Numbered from the stretch's first letter, positions 1-9,128 are shown. The stretch: DNA of 64,000 nt from an uncultured bacterium (GCA_949284715.1 CASDWH010000029.1:62001-126000); one strand, 5' to 3'. Notes: a model not told the origin generated them from the letters alone. Numbers and translations: made by a program.

Positions 1-317
1 CAGAACAACAGCTTCTTCCGGTAAACCTAGAGGATGTAGAAGAGAAAGAACTTGATCCTTTAATGGAGTTTGAGCCTTCTGCAAATAGTGTATTGCAGGC
101 TATTGTTCCGATGTATTTGTCAAATACAATTTTTCAAGCGCTGCTTGAGGCCAGTGCAAGCGAGCTAGCTTCAAGAATGACAGCCATGTCTGCGGCTTCT
201 AATAATGCTGAAGAAATGATTACTAATTTAACGATTAATTATAACAAGGCGCGTCAGGCTGCAATTACTCAGGAACTTGTAGAGATTGTATCAGGCGCAA
301 ATGCCGCAAAAAATTAA
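1..317 (+). CDS. atpG: ATP synthase F1 gamma subunit, C-terminal end (partial)
   Basis: The reading frame enters from the left edge (first full codon at base 3) and stops at 317. The closing segment, SRMTAMSAASNNAEEM followed by NYNKARQAAITQE, is the hallmark C-terminal helix of F1-ATPase gamma, the rotor stalk that turns inside the alpha3beta3 head and contacts epsilon and the c-ring. Only about the last 105 residues are present. An internal ATG at 63 is not the start. A hairpin terminator follows, so atpG appears to end its operon here. The family call is firm; the rest of the gene lies outside the window. Confidence 0.93.
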   Translation, partial: EQQLLPVNLEDVEEKELDPLMEFEPSANSVLQAIVPMYLSNTIFQALLEASASELASRMTAMSAASNNAEEMITNLTINYNKARQAAITQELVEIVSGANAAKN

Positions 318-364
318 TGTAATTGTTACAATAAGACAAAGCCGGTATTTAAAGCCAGCTTATC

Positions 365-397
365 AAAAAAGGGTGACTTTTTAGTCACCCCCTTTTT
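365..397 (+). terminator. Rho-independent terminator after atpG
   Basis: The stem GGGTGACT/AGTCACCC is flanked by A-rich and T-rich arms, so it may act in both directions. It separates atpG from the opposite-strand gene ending at 434. Confidence 0.85.
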
Positions 398-433
398 GCT
401 TTTTGGTGAAGTAAACATCAACAACTTGATTTG

Positions 434-742
434 TTAAGTTGCTTTTTTAAGTTGACCAGTCAGGGCATAAGTAGCGATTGCTGAAAACAATCCAACAATT
501 ACATAAGCAGTTTTTTTATCATCAGACATAGGTTTGCCGGCCTGTATAACATTTGTATAATTAACCGGTTTTTTTTCATAAACATCACCGGCCGCAGCTT
601 TTGAGGCAGGTAATAGAGTCATAAGCGGAACGATTGCTGCGTATGCAAGATTAAGCGGGCTTTTGTTCTTTGACCCGGATTTAAGCCTCAATCCGCCTTT
701 AAAATTTGTTTGTTCACAACCTGACAATGCAGATATTTTCAT
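434..742 (-). CDS. Small lineage-specific membrane protein with N-terminal NFKG motif
   Basis: No known family is recognised. The 102-residue protein starts MKISALSGCEQTNFKGG, followed by a basic stretch, a hydrophobic segment (about residues 31-48) and a second hydrophobic segment near the C-terminus (about 77-96). The start has an AAGGAAT-type ribosome site. It lies 15 bp downstream of a gene of the same plan (758-1132), so the two are probably co-transcribed. The 'MKI...NFKG' opening recurs in several unrelated proteins of this window (see findings). It may be a sorting or anchoring signal, but that is inference. Confidence 0.6.
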   Translation of the reverse strand: MKISALSGCEQTNFKGGLRLKSGSKNKSPLNLAYAAIVPLMTLLPASKAAAGDVYEKKPVNYTNVIQAGKPMSDDKKTAYVIVGLFSAIATYALTGQLKKAT

Positions 743-757
743 ATAATATTCCTTTCT

Positions 758-1132
758 TTAACCTTCCTTAAGACTGTTAGATACTGATCTTGCGGCACCG
801 CCTATAAAAGCACCGGCAGCGATTGCTATTACATAGTCCATAAAAGACATTTCATCGGCTTCGCTTTTGTTGTTGAACTCTTTTTCCATTCTCTCGGCAT
901 TAGCCTGAACTCTTTTTCTGAGTTCTTCCAGTTTGTCATTATCGTATCCGGCTTTAGTTTGGAGTTCTGTTTTAGGAACTTCTTTGTCTTGCGCCTTAGA
1001 AGCGACAAAAGTATCTGCGGCCGTTAATAGGGAAGTTGCAAATACAGCGGAGTAAGCTAAATTTGTAAGCTTGCCGGGCTTAGCGATGTTTCCTGTAAAC
1101 CCGTGAGCAGTGTTGATTGCTTGAATTTTCAT
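758..1132 (-). CDS. Small lineage-specific membrane protein with N-terminal motif
   Basis: The 124-residue protein has no recognised family. It opens MKIQAINTAHGFTGN, followed by a Lys/Pro-rich turn, a hydrophobic segment (about residues 27-45), a charged region rich in Lys/Glu that could form a helix (about 70-95), and a glycine/alanine-rich hydrophobic C-terminal segment. The architecture matches the next gene (434-742), which suggests distant paralogues in one operon. A plausible promoter upstream reads TTTACA-17-TATTAT on the minus strand (about 1176-1210). Function is unknown. Confidence 0.6.
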   Translation of the reverse strand: MKIQAINTAHGFTGNIAKPGKLTNLAYSAVFATSLLTAADTFVASKAQDKEVPKTELQTKAGYDNDKLEELRKRVQANAERMEKEFNNKSEADEMSFMDYVIAIAAGAFIGGAARSVSNSLKEG

Positions 1133-1343
1133 ATTTAATAACCCTCGAATAAAAATTTATATTCTTATCTTATATCATAATATATATTAAGCAAGTTTTT
1201 GTAAAGATATATTGCGAAGAAATAGGAAAAATAGAGGATATTATGTCAGATTGGGATATTAGGAAAAAGCAATATACCTGTATAATATATTTTGAAATTA
1301 ATGATTAAATACAAGAATTTAGCGAAACCTTAACAAATATTTC

Positions 1344-1395
1344 AGTGTAACGAAATGTAAAGATGAATTTACATGGGCCGAAACCTTGTTATAAT
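1344..1395 (+). promoter_or_regulatory. Promoter with upstream HLR1-type (RpaB) site
   Basis: Elements seen: -35 TTTACA (1368-1373), 16-bp spacer, -10 TATAAT (1390-1395). Upstream, on the minus strand of 1344-1361, is TTTACATTTCGTTACACT, which fits the HLR1 consensus (G/T)TTACA(T/A)(T/A)NN(G/T)TTACA(T/A)(T/A) at all but one position. Its centre lies about 49 bp before the likely transcription start. The start region carries three GATAT repeats. The same block (HLR1, promoter, GATAT repeats) recurs at 20165-20245. Confidence 0.65.
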
Positions 1396-1497
1396 CCCCG
1401 ATATGATATGATATGGTGGGGTGGGGCAATTTTTGTTTTAACCAAGTGTTTATTGGTATATACACGATATATAAATAAACACGAAAGGAGATTTTTT

Positions 1498-1953
1498 ATG
1501 CCAGGAAATGATTACTTTGAATTAGGCGGAGTCCAATTTCCCAGAAAAGAGGTAAAGACTGTGAATTATAGCAAGAAAGACGGCAAATATATAGTAGATT
1601 TTAAAAATGGGACTCGTATGGCTTATTCTGAAAGCAAAGAGGGACTCGCAAGTTCTGTCTTTTTGGAGCCGCCGCATGGAAATGAGGGGTTTAATCGGAC
1701 GTATGTAAATAATATTAAGGATTTGGAGATAATTGGTACGCCGCAAGAAGATAGAATTCAGGTTGATAATTCAACGATTAGGGGGATAGACGTAAACGGC
1801 GGCGGTGAAGATTTTGTCGATATAAACAATTCTTCGACGGAACCTCTCGGCAATGCTGCTATTACAGAGTACGGGATGGGGCTTATTATTCACGATGCGA
1901 ATGATGAGATTAATATTGATAAAAATTCAAATGTAATTGATTTTGAGCTTTAG
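1498..1953 (+). CDS. Acidic hypothetical protein, 151 aa, under HLR1-type promoter
   Basis: The start is the ATG at 1498 (MPGNDYFELGG), preceded by a strong AAAGGAG site; the open frame extends upstream to 1363 but covers the promoter. The protein is acidic and soluble-looking, with no signal peptide or membrane segment. It carries a short block resembling a 'K.G.Y.VDFKNGT.M.Y' beta structure, then Asp/Asn/Gly-rich stretches that could form beta turns or repeats. No family is recognised. The gene shares its promoter region with the LysM-like gene at 20328, so the two are probably co-regulated and may belong to one surface or secreted system. Confidence 0.7.
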   Translation: MPGNDYFELGGVQFPRKEVKTVNYSKKDGKYIVDFKNGTRMAYSESKEGLASSVFLEPPHGNEGFNRTYVNNIKDLEIIGTPQEDRIQVDNSTIRGIDVNGGGEDFVDINNSSTEPLGNAAITEYGMGLIIHDANDEINIDKNSNVIDFEL

Positions 1954-2073
1954 TATGTGATGTTATACATGGTATGGTGTTATTATTACACCGTACTGTT
2001 GTTGTTTAGAGCGGGGGAATGCTTTAATTTTTAAAGAAATATTACAAATTATAAAACAAGTTCAAATGTACAG

Positions 2074-2102
2074 TTGACATGGTTTTTTGTTTATATTACG
2101 AT
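2074..2102 (+). promoter_or_regulatory. Promoter of the ribosomal protein (S10) operon
   Basis: TTGACA (2074-2079), a 17-bp spacer and TACGAT (2097-2102) match sigma-70 promoters closely. The likely leader of about 100 nt before rpsJ contains short inverted repeats (for example GGTTTGGGTGTAAACC near 2152) that could serve autogenous control, but no known leader class is recognised. Confidence 0.75.
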
Positions 2103-2210
2103 ACTCAGTGCTATAGTATTAAACCGAAATATAATATTTTTATAGCAGTCTGGTTTGGGTGTAAACCCTGATTAGATTAGTGTTACAAAGTCAGTGAAAA
2201 GGATTAAAAA

Positions 2211-2534
2211 ATGGCAAGTCAAGAACAAGGACAAAAAATCAGAGTTTGCTTACGTTCTTACGAACATAAACTGGTAGATATTTCTGCTGAAAAAATCGTA
2301 GAAGCAGCAAAGAGGACAGATGCTAAAGTTGCCGGCCCGATTCCTTTACCGACAAAACGTCGTATATATTGTGTACTGCGTTCACCGCACGTTGATAAAA
2401 AATCAAGAGAACATTTTGAAATCAGAACGCACAAACGCATTATCGATATTTACGATTCAACACAGCAAACAATGGCTGAGTTGAGCAAGATGGATTTACC
2501 GGCAGGCGTCGGCGTAGAAATGAAAGTTTTATAA
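2211..2534 (+). CDS. rpsJ: 30S ribosomal protein S10
   Basis: S10 sits in the head of the small subunit and also acts in NusB-dependent antitermination. The protein (107 aa) shows the family's [15 protein letters not shown] opening, the GPIPLPT loop and the [19 protein letters not shown] segment. The RBS AAAAGGA is 6 bp upstream. It heads the ribosomal cluster as in most bacteria. In photosynthetic cyanobacteria rpsJ usually sits elsewhere, near tuf, so this position is notable. Confidence 0.97.
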   Translation: MASQEQGQKIRVCLRSYEHKLVDISAEKIVEAAKRTDAKVAGPIPLPTKRRIYCVLRSPHVDKKSREHFEIRTHKRIIDIYDSTQQTMAELSKMDLPAGVGVEMKVL

Positions 2535-2714
2535 TATACAAAAAGTATATTGTAATTTTGAAAATTTAATAAGCATTATGCATATAATGTGAACTACAAC
2601 GTCCCTCGCGGCGGAAGGTTAAATCCCTTAGGTAAAAGGTTATCAAAAAAGGTAGCAATCGCAAGATGTAAAGGTATATTTGTACCATGTGTACGATATG
2701 CCGGAAAGGATAAA

Positions 2715-3350
2715 ATGACACTAGGTGTAATAGGAAAGAAATTAGGTATGACCCAAATCTTTAATGAAGAAGGTTTGGCAATTCCGGTTACTGTAATTAA
2801 AGTTGACAAGACTGTCGTAACTCAGGTTAAAACAGTTGAAAAAGACGGTTACAGTGCTATTCAGGTTGGTACTGTTCCAGCAAAGGAAAAACACTTAACA
2901 AAAGCAGAAATCGGCCACTTTAAAAAGAATGGTCTGGATAACTACAGGCACTTACAAGAATTTAGAGTAGAAAATTCTGAAGATTATAAAGTAGGTCAAG
3001 AAATTGATTTATCTGTGCTTGATAATATTCAAAAAGTTGATGTTACCGGAACTTCTATCGGTAAAGGTTTCCAAGGTACTGTAAAAAGATGGAACTTCTC
3101 AAGAGGGCCGATGGCTCACGGTTCTAAAAACCACAGAGAACCCGGTTCCATCGGTGCAGGTACAACCCCGAGCCGCGTTATAAAAGGCAAGAGAATGGCC
3201 GGCAACATGGGTAATGAAAGAGTTACTATTACCAAATTAAAACTGGTTAAAGTTGATAACGAAAACGGTCTGGTTTTAATAAAGGGTTCAGTACCGGGCT
3301 GTGAAGGCAGATTGGTTACAATCGTTCCTTCAAGAACTAAATGGAATTAA
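2715..3350 (+). CDS. rplC: 50S ribosomal protein L3
   Basis: L3 is an early-assembling 23S rRNA-binding protein near the peptidyl transferase centre. The start is ATG 2715 (MTLGVIGKKLGMTQIF), which has an AAAGGA site 4 bp upstream and gives the usual length of 211 aa. An open frame reaches back to 2589 (GTG), but those 42 residues have no L3 counterpart. The conserved loop GFQGTVKRWNFSRGPMAHGS is intact. A 91-bp spacer to rplD contains GC-rich hairpin sequence. Confidence 0.96.
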   Translation: MTLGVIGKKLGMTQIFNEEGLAIPVTVIKVDKTVVTQVKTVEKDGYSAIQVGTVPAKEKHLTKAEIGHFKKNGLDNYRHLQEFRVENSEDYKVGQEIDLSVLDNIQKVDVTGTSIGKGFQGTVKRWNFSRGPMAHGSKNHREPGSIGAGTTPSRVIKGKRMAGNMGNERVTITKLKLVKVDNENGLVLIKGSVPGCEGRLVTIVPSRTKWN

Positions 3351-3441
3351 TAACAGATAAGTTTTAAAAATCCCTTCTTGCCATATAAAACGGTTAGCCG
3401 AAAGGGGTAAGAGGCAGACAATAAGATAAGGAAAATAAAAA

Positions 3442-4068
3442 ATGTCAAAACAAATATTAAGTACAAAAGGTGAAAAGTTAGGCGAAATTACTTTAAACGA
3501 AAAAGTTTTCGGTGTTGAGCCAAACTTACATGTAATGCACCTGGCATTAAGAAGACAATTAAACAACGCAAGACAAGGTTCTGCTTGTGCTAAAACAAGA
3601 GCTGAAGTATCAGGCGGAGGTAAAAAACCCTGGAAACAAAAAGGAACAGGACGTGCAAGAGCAGGTTCATTACGTTCACCATTGTTTGCAGGCGGCGGTG
3701 TAATCTTCGGGCCTAAACCGCGCAGCTATGCTTTTGATATGCCTAAAAAGGCAAGACAATCTGCACTTAAGTCTGCATTGTCCGCAAGAGTTGACTCTAT
3801 GGTTGTTGTAAAGGACTTCTCATTAATTGAAGCTCCTAAAACTAAATTGATGGTTGAAGTTTTAAAATCATTAAATGTTGCAGGTAAAGTTCTTGTTATT
3901 GCAGATACAAAGGCTCCCGAAAATAAATATCTGGAACTTTCTGCAAGAAACATTCCTTCAGTAAAAATGATTTTACCTTCAAACATTAACGTAAAAGACA
4001 TATTGGAAGCTGATTTTATTGTTATAACCGAATCAGCGGTAAATGAAATAACAGAAAGGCTGCAATAA
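3442..4068 (+). CDS. rplD: 50S ribosomal protein L4
   Basis: L4 lines the exit tunnel and in some bacteria represses its own operon. The 208-aa frame carries the tunnel loop motif KKPWKQKGTGRARAGS and GPKPRSYAF. The RBS is AAGGAAAATAAAAA before ATG. It overlaps rplW in a TAATG junction, which indicates translational coupling. Confidence 0.97.
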   Translation: MSKQILSTKGEKLGEITLNEKVFGVEPNLHVMHLALRRQLNNARQGSACAKTRAEVSGGGKKPWKQKGTGRARAGSLRSPLFAGGGVIFGPKPRSYAFDMPKKARQSALKSALSARVDSMVVVKDFSLIEAPKTKLMVEVLKSLNVAGKVLVIADTKAPENKYLELSARNIPSVKMILPSNINVKDILEADFIVITESAVNEITERLQ

Positions 4069-4376
4069 TGAGTAAGACAAGAACAAATAAAGAAAAACTT
4101 TACGATATAATCAGAAGACCTGTTATTACAGAAAAATCAATGATGGCAACATCATTAGGCAAATATACTTTTGAAGTAAATATGAATGCTACAAAGGTTG
4201 AAATTGCACAAGCTGTAGAACAAGCTTTTCCTGGTAGAAAAGTAAAGAAAGTACATACGGTTTACATGCCGTCACATGCAAAAAGAATGGGGTACCACTA
4301 CGGTAGAACAGCATCTTATAAAAAAGCAATAGTTACTGTTGAAGGTGATCCAATAGAAGAATTAACAGCAGTATAG
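4068..4376 (+). CDS. rplW: 50S ribosomal protein L23
   Basis: L23 sits at the tunnel exit and docks trigger factor and the signal recognition particle. The 102-aa frame has the conserved IIRRPVITEKSM opening and the KVKKVHTVYMPSHAKRMG loop. The ATG overlaps the rplD stop by one base, so translation is coupled. Confidence 0.96.
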   Translation: MSKTRTNKEKLYDIIRRPVITEKSMMATSLGKYTFEVNMNATKVEIAQAVEQAFPGRKVKKVHTVYMPSHAKRMGYHYGRTASYKKAIVTVEGDPIEELTAV

Positions 4377-4448
4377 GCTGTTAAAAGTAAAACAGGCGGT
4401 TCCGAATAGATGGTTCCGTATTAGCCAAATATAAAAGGAGAAAATAAA

Positions 4449-5276
4449 ATGGCACTTAGAAAAATTAATCCGACATCTCCGGGACAAAGAGGTATGACAA
4501 AGAGTGATTATCAAGAAATCACTACACAAACTCCTGAAAAATCTTTATTAAAACATATAAAGAAAACAGCCGGCAGAAATAATACCGGTAGAATTACCTG
4601 CCGTCACAAAGGCGGAGGCGTTAAACAAGCATATCGTATTATTGACTTTAAACGTGAAAAGTTCGGCATTCCGGCAGTTGTTAAAACAATTGAATACGAT
4701 CCATACAGAAATGTACGTATTTCATTAGTATTTTACGCAGACGGTGAAAAGAGATATATTCTTACGCCGGAAGGTTTGAATGTTGGTGATACAATTGTCA
4801 GCGGCCCTGATGCAGCTATTCAAACCGGCAACGCTTTACCGTTAGACCTTATTCCGTTAGGTTCTATTGTTCATAATATTGAAATGACTCCTGGCAGAGG
4901 CGGTAAGCTTGTTAGAAGTGCAGGTAACTTTGCACAGGTAATGGCAAAAGAAGGTAACTATGTTACCATAAAACTTCCGTCATCAGAAATGAGAATGGTA
5001 AGAAAAGAATGTATGGCAACTATAGGAACTTTGGGAAATGCTGAATATAAAAACATTTCTATAGGTAAAGCCGGCCGCCACAGATACATGGGCGTAAGAC
5101 CTACAGTCCGCGGTGTAACCATGAACCCGTGTGATCACCCTCACGGCGGCGGTGAAGGTAAAACAGGTCCTGGCGGACATCCTAAGACTCCTTGGGGTAA
5201 ACCGGCACTGGGTCAAAAGACCAGAAAGACAAATAAAGCTTCTGACAAACTTATTGTAAGAAGACGTAAAAAATAA
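4449..5276 (+). CDS. rplB: 50S ribosomal protein L2
   Basis: L2 is required for subunit joining and supports the peptidyl transferase centre. The protein is 275 aa, normal for the family, with [16 protein letters not shown] in the N-terminal domain and the near-invariant DHPHGGGEG loop close to the C-terminus. The RBS is AAAAGGAG. The start codon follows a 72-bp spacer with inverted repeats. Confidence 0.97.
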   Translation: MALRKINPTSPGQRGMTKSDYQEITTQTPEKSLLKHIKKTAGRNNTGRITCRHKGGGVKQAYRIIDFKREKFGIPAVVKTIEYDPYRNVRISLVFYADGEKRYILTPEGLNVGDTIVSGPDAAIQTGNALPLDLIPLGSIVHNIEMTPGRGGKLVRSAGNFAQVMAKEGNYVTIKLPSSEMRMVRKECMATIGTLGNAEYKNISIGKAGRHRYMGVRPTVRGVTMNPCDHPHGGGEGKTGPGGHPKTPWGKPALGQKTRKTNKASDKLIVRRRKK

Positions 5277-5306
5277 CAAGTAATCAATTAGATAAAGGAG
5301 AAATTA

Positions 5307-5588
5307 ATGGCACGTTCATTAAAAAAAGGACCATACGTACACGAGTCACTTCAAAAGAAGATAGACAAGATGAATGAAAACAACGAGAAAAAAGTTGTTA
5401 AGACTTGGTCACGGGCGTCTATGATAGTACCTGATATGCTTGGACATACAATTGCCGTACATAACGGTAAATCACATGTACCTGTATATGTAACAGAACA
5501 AATGATAGGCCACAGATTAGGTGAATTTGCACCGACCAGAATGTACAGAGGTCATGCAGGCTCAGATAAAACTGCAAAGAGAAAATAG
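5307..5588 (+). CDS. rpsS: 30S ribosomal protein S19
   Basis: S19 is a head protein of the small subunit that contacts S13 and the A-site finger. The 93-aa frame has the family signatures [33 protein letters not shown] and [11 protein letters not shown]. The RBS is AAAGGAG, 31 bp after rplB. Confidence 0.97.
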   Translation: MARSLKKGPYVHESLQKKIDKMNENNEKKVVKTWSRASMIVPDMLGHTIAVHNGKSHVPVYVTEQMIGHRLGEFAPTRMYRGHAGSDKTAKRK

Positions 5589-5624
5589 TAGCAGGCAAGG
5601 CTAGAAAATAAAGGAAACGAAAAA

Positions 5625-5975
5625 ATGGAAGCTAAAGCAAGACAAACAGATATAAAAATGACAGCAAGAAAACTTCGCAGAGTAATCAACGAAGTAAGAG
5701 GCAAGTCAGTTGGCGAAGCTCAAGATATGTTGCGTTTTATGCCCTATTTTGCAGCCAGTGTTGTAGCTAAGAATTTAAGAGCAGCAGTGGCAAATGCTTA
5801 TGAAAAATATGGTGCAAAACCGGAAGATTTAAGAATATCTGAAATCTATGCCGATGAAAGCGTTACATATAAAAGGGGGAAGCCAAGAGCGCAAGGTCGT
5901 ATATATAGAAGACTCAAACGTACATCTCACCTCACAATAAAAGTTAGTGATAACGCACCGGCTAAAAAGGCATAA
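5625..5975 (+). CDS. rplV: 50S ribosomal protein L22
   Basis: L22 lines the exit tunnel opposite L4. The protein (116 aa) carries the RKLRRVINEVRGKSVGEA helix and the beta-hairpin region ending GRIYRRLKRTSHLTI. The RBS AAGGAAACG lies just upstream. It is downstream of rpsS in the standard order. Confidence 0.96.
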   Translation: MEAKARQTDIKMTARKLRRVINEVRGKSVGEAQDMLRFMPYFAASVVAKNLRAAVANAYEKYGAKPEDLRISEIYADESVTYKRGKPRAQGRIYRRLKRTSHLTIKVSDNAPAKKA

Positions 5976-6051
5976 TGTTTGTTAGTATGACAGATAATGC
6001 AGCCGGACTCACAAGACGTAACAAAGTAGTAGAAAATAAAAGGTAGAAAAA

Positions 6052-6783
6052 ATGGGACAAAAGACACATCCGACAGGATTTAGAGTAGGAATAATCAGAC
6101 CTTGGGTAAGCAAATGGTATGCAAAGGTTAAAGATTATGCCGCTTTCGTCGCAGAAGATGCGAAGATTCGTAAATTTATTAAGAAAAAATTGTACGCAGC
6201 AGGCGTATCAAATATCTTTATAGAAAGAAAAGATAAAGCAACAACAATAACAGTTGTAACAGCTAAGCCCGGTATAGTAGTAGGCAGAGGCGGTCAAGGA
6301 ATTGATGAACTTAAACAGGAAGTATCAAAATACTTAGGCAGACCGGTTATAATTAATGTTGTTGAAGTTGCAAGAGTTGATGTCGATGCATTACTTGTAG
6401 CTGAATCAGTTGCTCAACAGTTAGAAAAGCGTGTAGCATTCAGAAGAGCTATGAAACAGGCAATGCAAAGAACAATGAGAGCCGGCGCACAAGGTATCAA
6501 AATTATGGTATCAGGTCGTTTAGGCGGCGCTGAAATTGCACGTTCTGAATGGGCAAAAGAAGGAAGAATTCCTCTTCAAACCTTCAGAGCAGATGTTGAT
6601 TACGGTTTTACCGAAGCTGATACAGTTATGGGTAAAATTGGTGTTAAAGTATGGATTTTCAAAGGCAACTTAATGCCTGGCGAAACTGCCGATATGAATA
6701 TTAAAACAAAAAGCGGCAAAGATTCAGGGGAAAGATTCCAAAGACGCGGCACCAGACAACGTAAAGCGATAGAAACAAAGTAA
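6052..6783 (+). CDS. rpsC: 30S ribosomal protein S3
   Basis: S3 forms part of the mRNA entry channel and has helicase activity there. The 243-aa protein begins [13 protein letters not shown] and contains the KH-domain GxxG segment ([12 protein letters not shown]) and the conserved C-terminal [12 protein letters not shown]-type motif (here [15 protein letters not shown]). The basic C-terminal tail is slightly long. Confidence 0.97.
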   Translation: MGQKTHPTGFRVGIIRPWVSKWYAKVKDYAAFVAEDAKIRKFIKKKLYAAGVSNIFIERKDKATTITVVTAKPGIVVGRGGQGIDELKQEVSKYLGRPVIINVVEVARVDVDALLVAESVAQQLEKRVAFRRAMKQAMQRTMRAGAQGIKIMVSGRLGGAEIARSEWAKEGRIPLQTFRADVDYGFTEADTVMGKIGVKVWIFKGNLMPGETADMNIKTKSGKDSGERFQRRGTRQRKAIETK

Positions 6784-6809
6784 AATTTTAATAACAGGAG
6801 TACAATACA

Positions 6810-7220
6810 ATGTTAATGCCTAAAAAAACAAAATATCGCAAAATGATGAAAGGAAGAATGAAAGGTCATGAAACCCGTGGCGTGGATTTTGAATTTGGTC
6901 GTTATGCAATAAAGGCTTTAGAACCTGGCTGGATTACAAGCCGTCAGATTGAGGCCGCAAGACGTGCTATGACACGTGAAATTAAACGTGGCGGTAATGT
7001 TTGGATTAAAATATTTCCTGACAAACCGATTACCGCAAAGCCTGCTGAAACTCGTATGGGTTCCGGTAAAGGCAATGTTGAGTATTGGGTTGCGGTTGTT
7101 AAACCGGGCAGAATACTCTTTGAACTCGATTACTTTGATAGAAGTGTTGCTGTTCACGCGTTGGAACTTGCTGCACAAAAACTTCCTATCAATGTAAAAA
7201 TCGTTGAAAAAGAAGCTTAA
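6810..7220 (+). CDS. rplP: 50S ribosomal protein L16
   Basis: L16 is a late-assembling protein that positions the A-site tRNA. The protein (136 aa) opens [11 protein letters not shown], the family's ML.PKR.K start. An AGGAG site lies 9 bp before ATG 6810, which favours it over the in-frame ATG at 6816. The conserved block [21 protein letters not shown] is present. Confidence 0.96.
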   Translation: MLMPKKTKYRKMMKGRMKGHETRGVDFEFGRYAIKALEPGWITSRQIEAARRAMTREIKRGGNVWIKIFPDKPITAKPAETRMGSGKGNVEYWVAVVKPGRILFELDYFDRSVAVHALELAAQKLPINVKIVEKEA

Positions 7221-7239
7221 TTATTAAGGAAACAAAACA

Positions 7240-7443
7240 ATGAAAATGCAAGAAATTCGTGAAAAAACAGTAGATGAATTAAAGCAGGCTGTAGAGGACT
7301 ATAAAAAGCAATTGTTTGATATGCGCTTGAAACACTCGATGCACAAACTTGAAAATGTTGCTGAAATAGCTAATACAAAACGCTTAATTGCAAAAATCAA
7401 AACTGTATTAACTGAAAAAGAAACAGAGGTAAAAAATGCCTAA
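7240..7443 (+). CDS. rpmC: 50S ribosomal protein L29
   Basis: L29 is a two-helix protein near the tunnel exit. The 67 residues show the typical EIREKTVDEL...LFDMRLKHSMHKLEN pattern and an Arg/Lys-rich second helix. Its end overlaps rpsQ by 8 bp. Confidence 0.94.
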   Translation: MKMQEIREKTVDELKQAVEDYKKQLFDMRLKHSMHKLENVAEIANTKRLIAKIKTVLTEKETEVKNA

Positions 7444-7681
7444 GAAAGAAAAACAAGGAATTGTCATAAGTGACAAAATGGACAAAACGGTTGTGGTAAA
7501 AGTAGCATCATACGAACCGCACCCGAAATATAAAAAGATTATCGAATTTAACAAAAACTACAAAGCTCACGATGAAAAGAACGAATGTTCTGTGGGCGAT
7601 ACAGTTAGAATCATCGAATCAAAACCGATTTCCGGTGATAAACGCTGGGTTGTTGAGTCAATCGTAGAAAAAGCTAAGTAA
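7436..7681 (+). CDS. rpsQ: 30S ribosomal protein S17
   Basis: S17 is a primary 16S rRNA binder with an OB fold. The 81-aa protein has GIVISDKMDKTVVVKV and the conserved H.KY.K...K..AHDE.N.C..GD segment. The start codon lies inside the rpmC tail, so translation is coupled. Confidence 0.96.
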   Translation: MPKKEKQGIVISDKMDKTVVVKVASYEPHPKYKKIIEFNKNYKAHDEKNECSVGDTVRIIESKPISGDKRWVVESIVEKAK

Positions 7682-7689
7682 TGATAATC

Positions 7690-7731
7690 TAAAACTGCCG
7701 GCCGGACACGGTTTAGCTGGAGTGGACGGCA
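7690..7731 (+). other. GC-rich hairpin in the rpsQ-rplN spacer
   Basis: A stem CTGCCG/CGGCAG closes an internally paired GC-rich stretch in an otherwise AT-rich spacer of 93 bp. There is no T-run, so it looks like an RNA processing or stability hairpin rather than a terminator. Confidence 0.4.
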
Positions 7732-7774
7732 GATGTGTTAAGTAAATACTTAAATAAAAATAAGGAAAGTAACA

Positions 7775-8143
7775 ATGATACAACAAGAAACAAGATTAGC
7801 GGTAGCAGACAATACAGGTGCTAAGGAGTTATTGGTAATCCGTGTTATGGGCAGCTCTAATAAGAAGTTTGCTTATGTTGGTGATGTTGTTGTAGCAACT
7901 GTTAAAGATGCAACACCGAATATGGCTGTTAAAAAATCAGAAGTTGTTAAAGCGGTTATCGTTAGAACAAAACATGATATTAAACGTCAAGACGGTTCGG
8001 TTATCAGATTTGACGAAAATGCTGCAGTTATCATTAACAAAGACGGCAACCCGAGAGGAACTCGTGTTTTTGGACCTGTTGCGCGTGAATTGAGAGACAA
8101 AAACTTTATGAAGATTGTTTCTCTGGCGCCGGAAGTAATATAG
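7775..8143 (+). CDS. rplN: 50S ribosomal protein L14
   Basis: L14 forms an intersubunit bridge. The 122-aa protein begins [19 protein letters not shown] and carries the signature [22 protein letters not shown] and [24 protein letters not shown]. Confidence 0.97.
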   Translation: MIQQETRLAVADNTGAKELLVIRVMGSSNKKFAYVGDVVVATVKDATPNMAVKKSEVVKAVIVRTKHDIKRQDGSVIRFDENAAVIINKDGNPRGTRVFGPVARELRDKNFMKIVSLAPEVI

Positions 8144-8152
8144 GAGTCGAAA

Positions 8153-8491
8153 ATGGCAGATAAGAATAAAAAAAGTTTGCATGTAAAATCAGGTGACAGA
8201 GTTGTCATTCTTGCAGGCAAAGATAAAGGAAAAATGGGTAACGTCAAAAAATCAATTCCTTCTGAAGCAAAAGTGGTTGTTGAAGGGTTGAATATGATAA
8301 CTAAATCCCAGAAAGCACAACCTGCTTACGGTATCAACGGCGGTTTGATTAAGCTTGAAGCACCTATCGACAGTTCAAATGTTATGATAGTATGTCCTGC
8401 TTGTGAAAAACCAACCAGAGTAGCACATAAAGAAGTTGATGGCAAAAAGGTTCGTGTTTGTAAAAAATGTGGCGAGACATTAGATGTTTAA
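8153..8491 (+). CDS. rplX: 50S ribosomal protein L24
   Basis: L24 starts 50S assembly. The 112-aa protein has the KOW motif (GDRVVILAGKDKGKMGNV) and a C-terminal CPACEKP...CKKCGE pair of CxxC knuckles, found in the zinc-carrying subset of L24. It starts 9 bp after rplN with an AGGAGTCG site. Confidence 0.96.
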   Translation: MADKNKKSLHVKSGDRVVILAGKDKGKMGNVKKSIPSEAKVVVEGLNMITKSQKAQPAYGINGGLIKLEAPIDSSNVMIVCPACEKPTRVAHKEVDGKKVRVCKKCGETLDV

Positions 8492-8547
8492 TGTGTTATA
8501 ACGTTGTAACGACATTAAGTTCATCTTAAATTAAAGGAAAAAGAAAA

Positions 8548-9102
8548 ATGACTAAAACAAAAAATTTAAGAGCAAAATATAACGAAGAAGTTAAAGCCGC
8601 ACTTAAGGAAAAATTCGGTTATAAAAACGATATGATGATTCCTAAGTTGAGCAAAATAGTTATCAATATGGGTGTTGGTGAAGCTTCTCACAACTCAAAA
8701 ATTGCTGAATCTATTCAATCTCAATTAACCAAGATTGCCGGTCAGCACGCAGTTATTACTAAGGCTAAAAAATCAATCGCATCATACAAATTAAGAGAAG
8801 GTATGCCGGTCGGTGCAATGGCTACATTGCGCGGTGAAAGAATGTATGATTTCCTTCAAAAACTTATTTGTATTATCCTCCCGCGTATCAGAGATTTTAG
8901 AGGTATTTCCGCTAAAAGTTTTGATGGCAGAGGCAACTACACTTTGGGTTTGAAAGAACAATCTCTATTCCCTGAAATCTCTTATGAAGAAGTTGATTTA
9001 GTAAAAGGTATGAATATATCTATTATTACAACTGCTAATACTGATGATGAAGCAAGAGAATTGCTAAGATTGTTGGGTATGCCTTTTAAAGGTTTAAAAT
9101 AG
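8548..9102 (+). CDS. rplE: 50S ribosomal protein L5
   Basis: L5 binds 5S rRNA in the central protuberance. The 184-aa frame contains [17 protein letters not shown], the [20 protein letters not shown] segment and the C-terminal [15 protein letters not shown]. The length is normal. RBS AAAGGAAAAAG. Confidence 0.97.
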   Translation: MTKTKNLRAKYNEEVKAALKEKFGYKNDMMIPKLSKIVINMGVGEASHNSKIAESIQSQLTKIAGQHAVITKAKKSIASYKLREGMPVGAMATLRGERMYDFLQKLICIILPRIRDFRGISAKSFDGRGNYTLGLKEQSLFPEISYEEVDLVKGMNISIITTANTDDEARELLRLLGMPFKGLK

Positions 9103-9128
9103 GAAAGTAAAATATAAAGGAGAAAATC

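Noticed and set aside
2589-2714. N-terminal extension of L3
   Set aside because: The extra 42 residues have no L3 counterpart; the ribosome site is at 2715.
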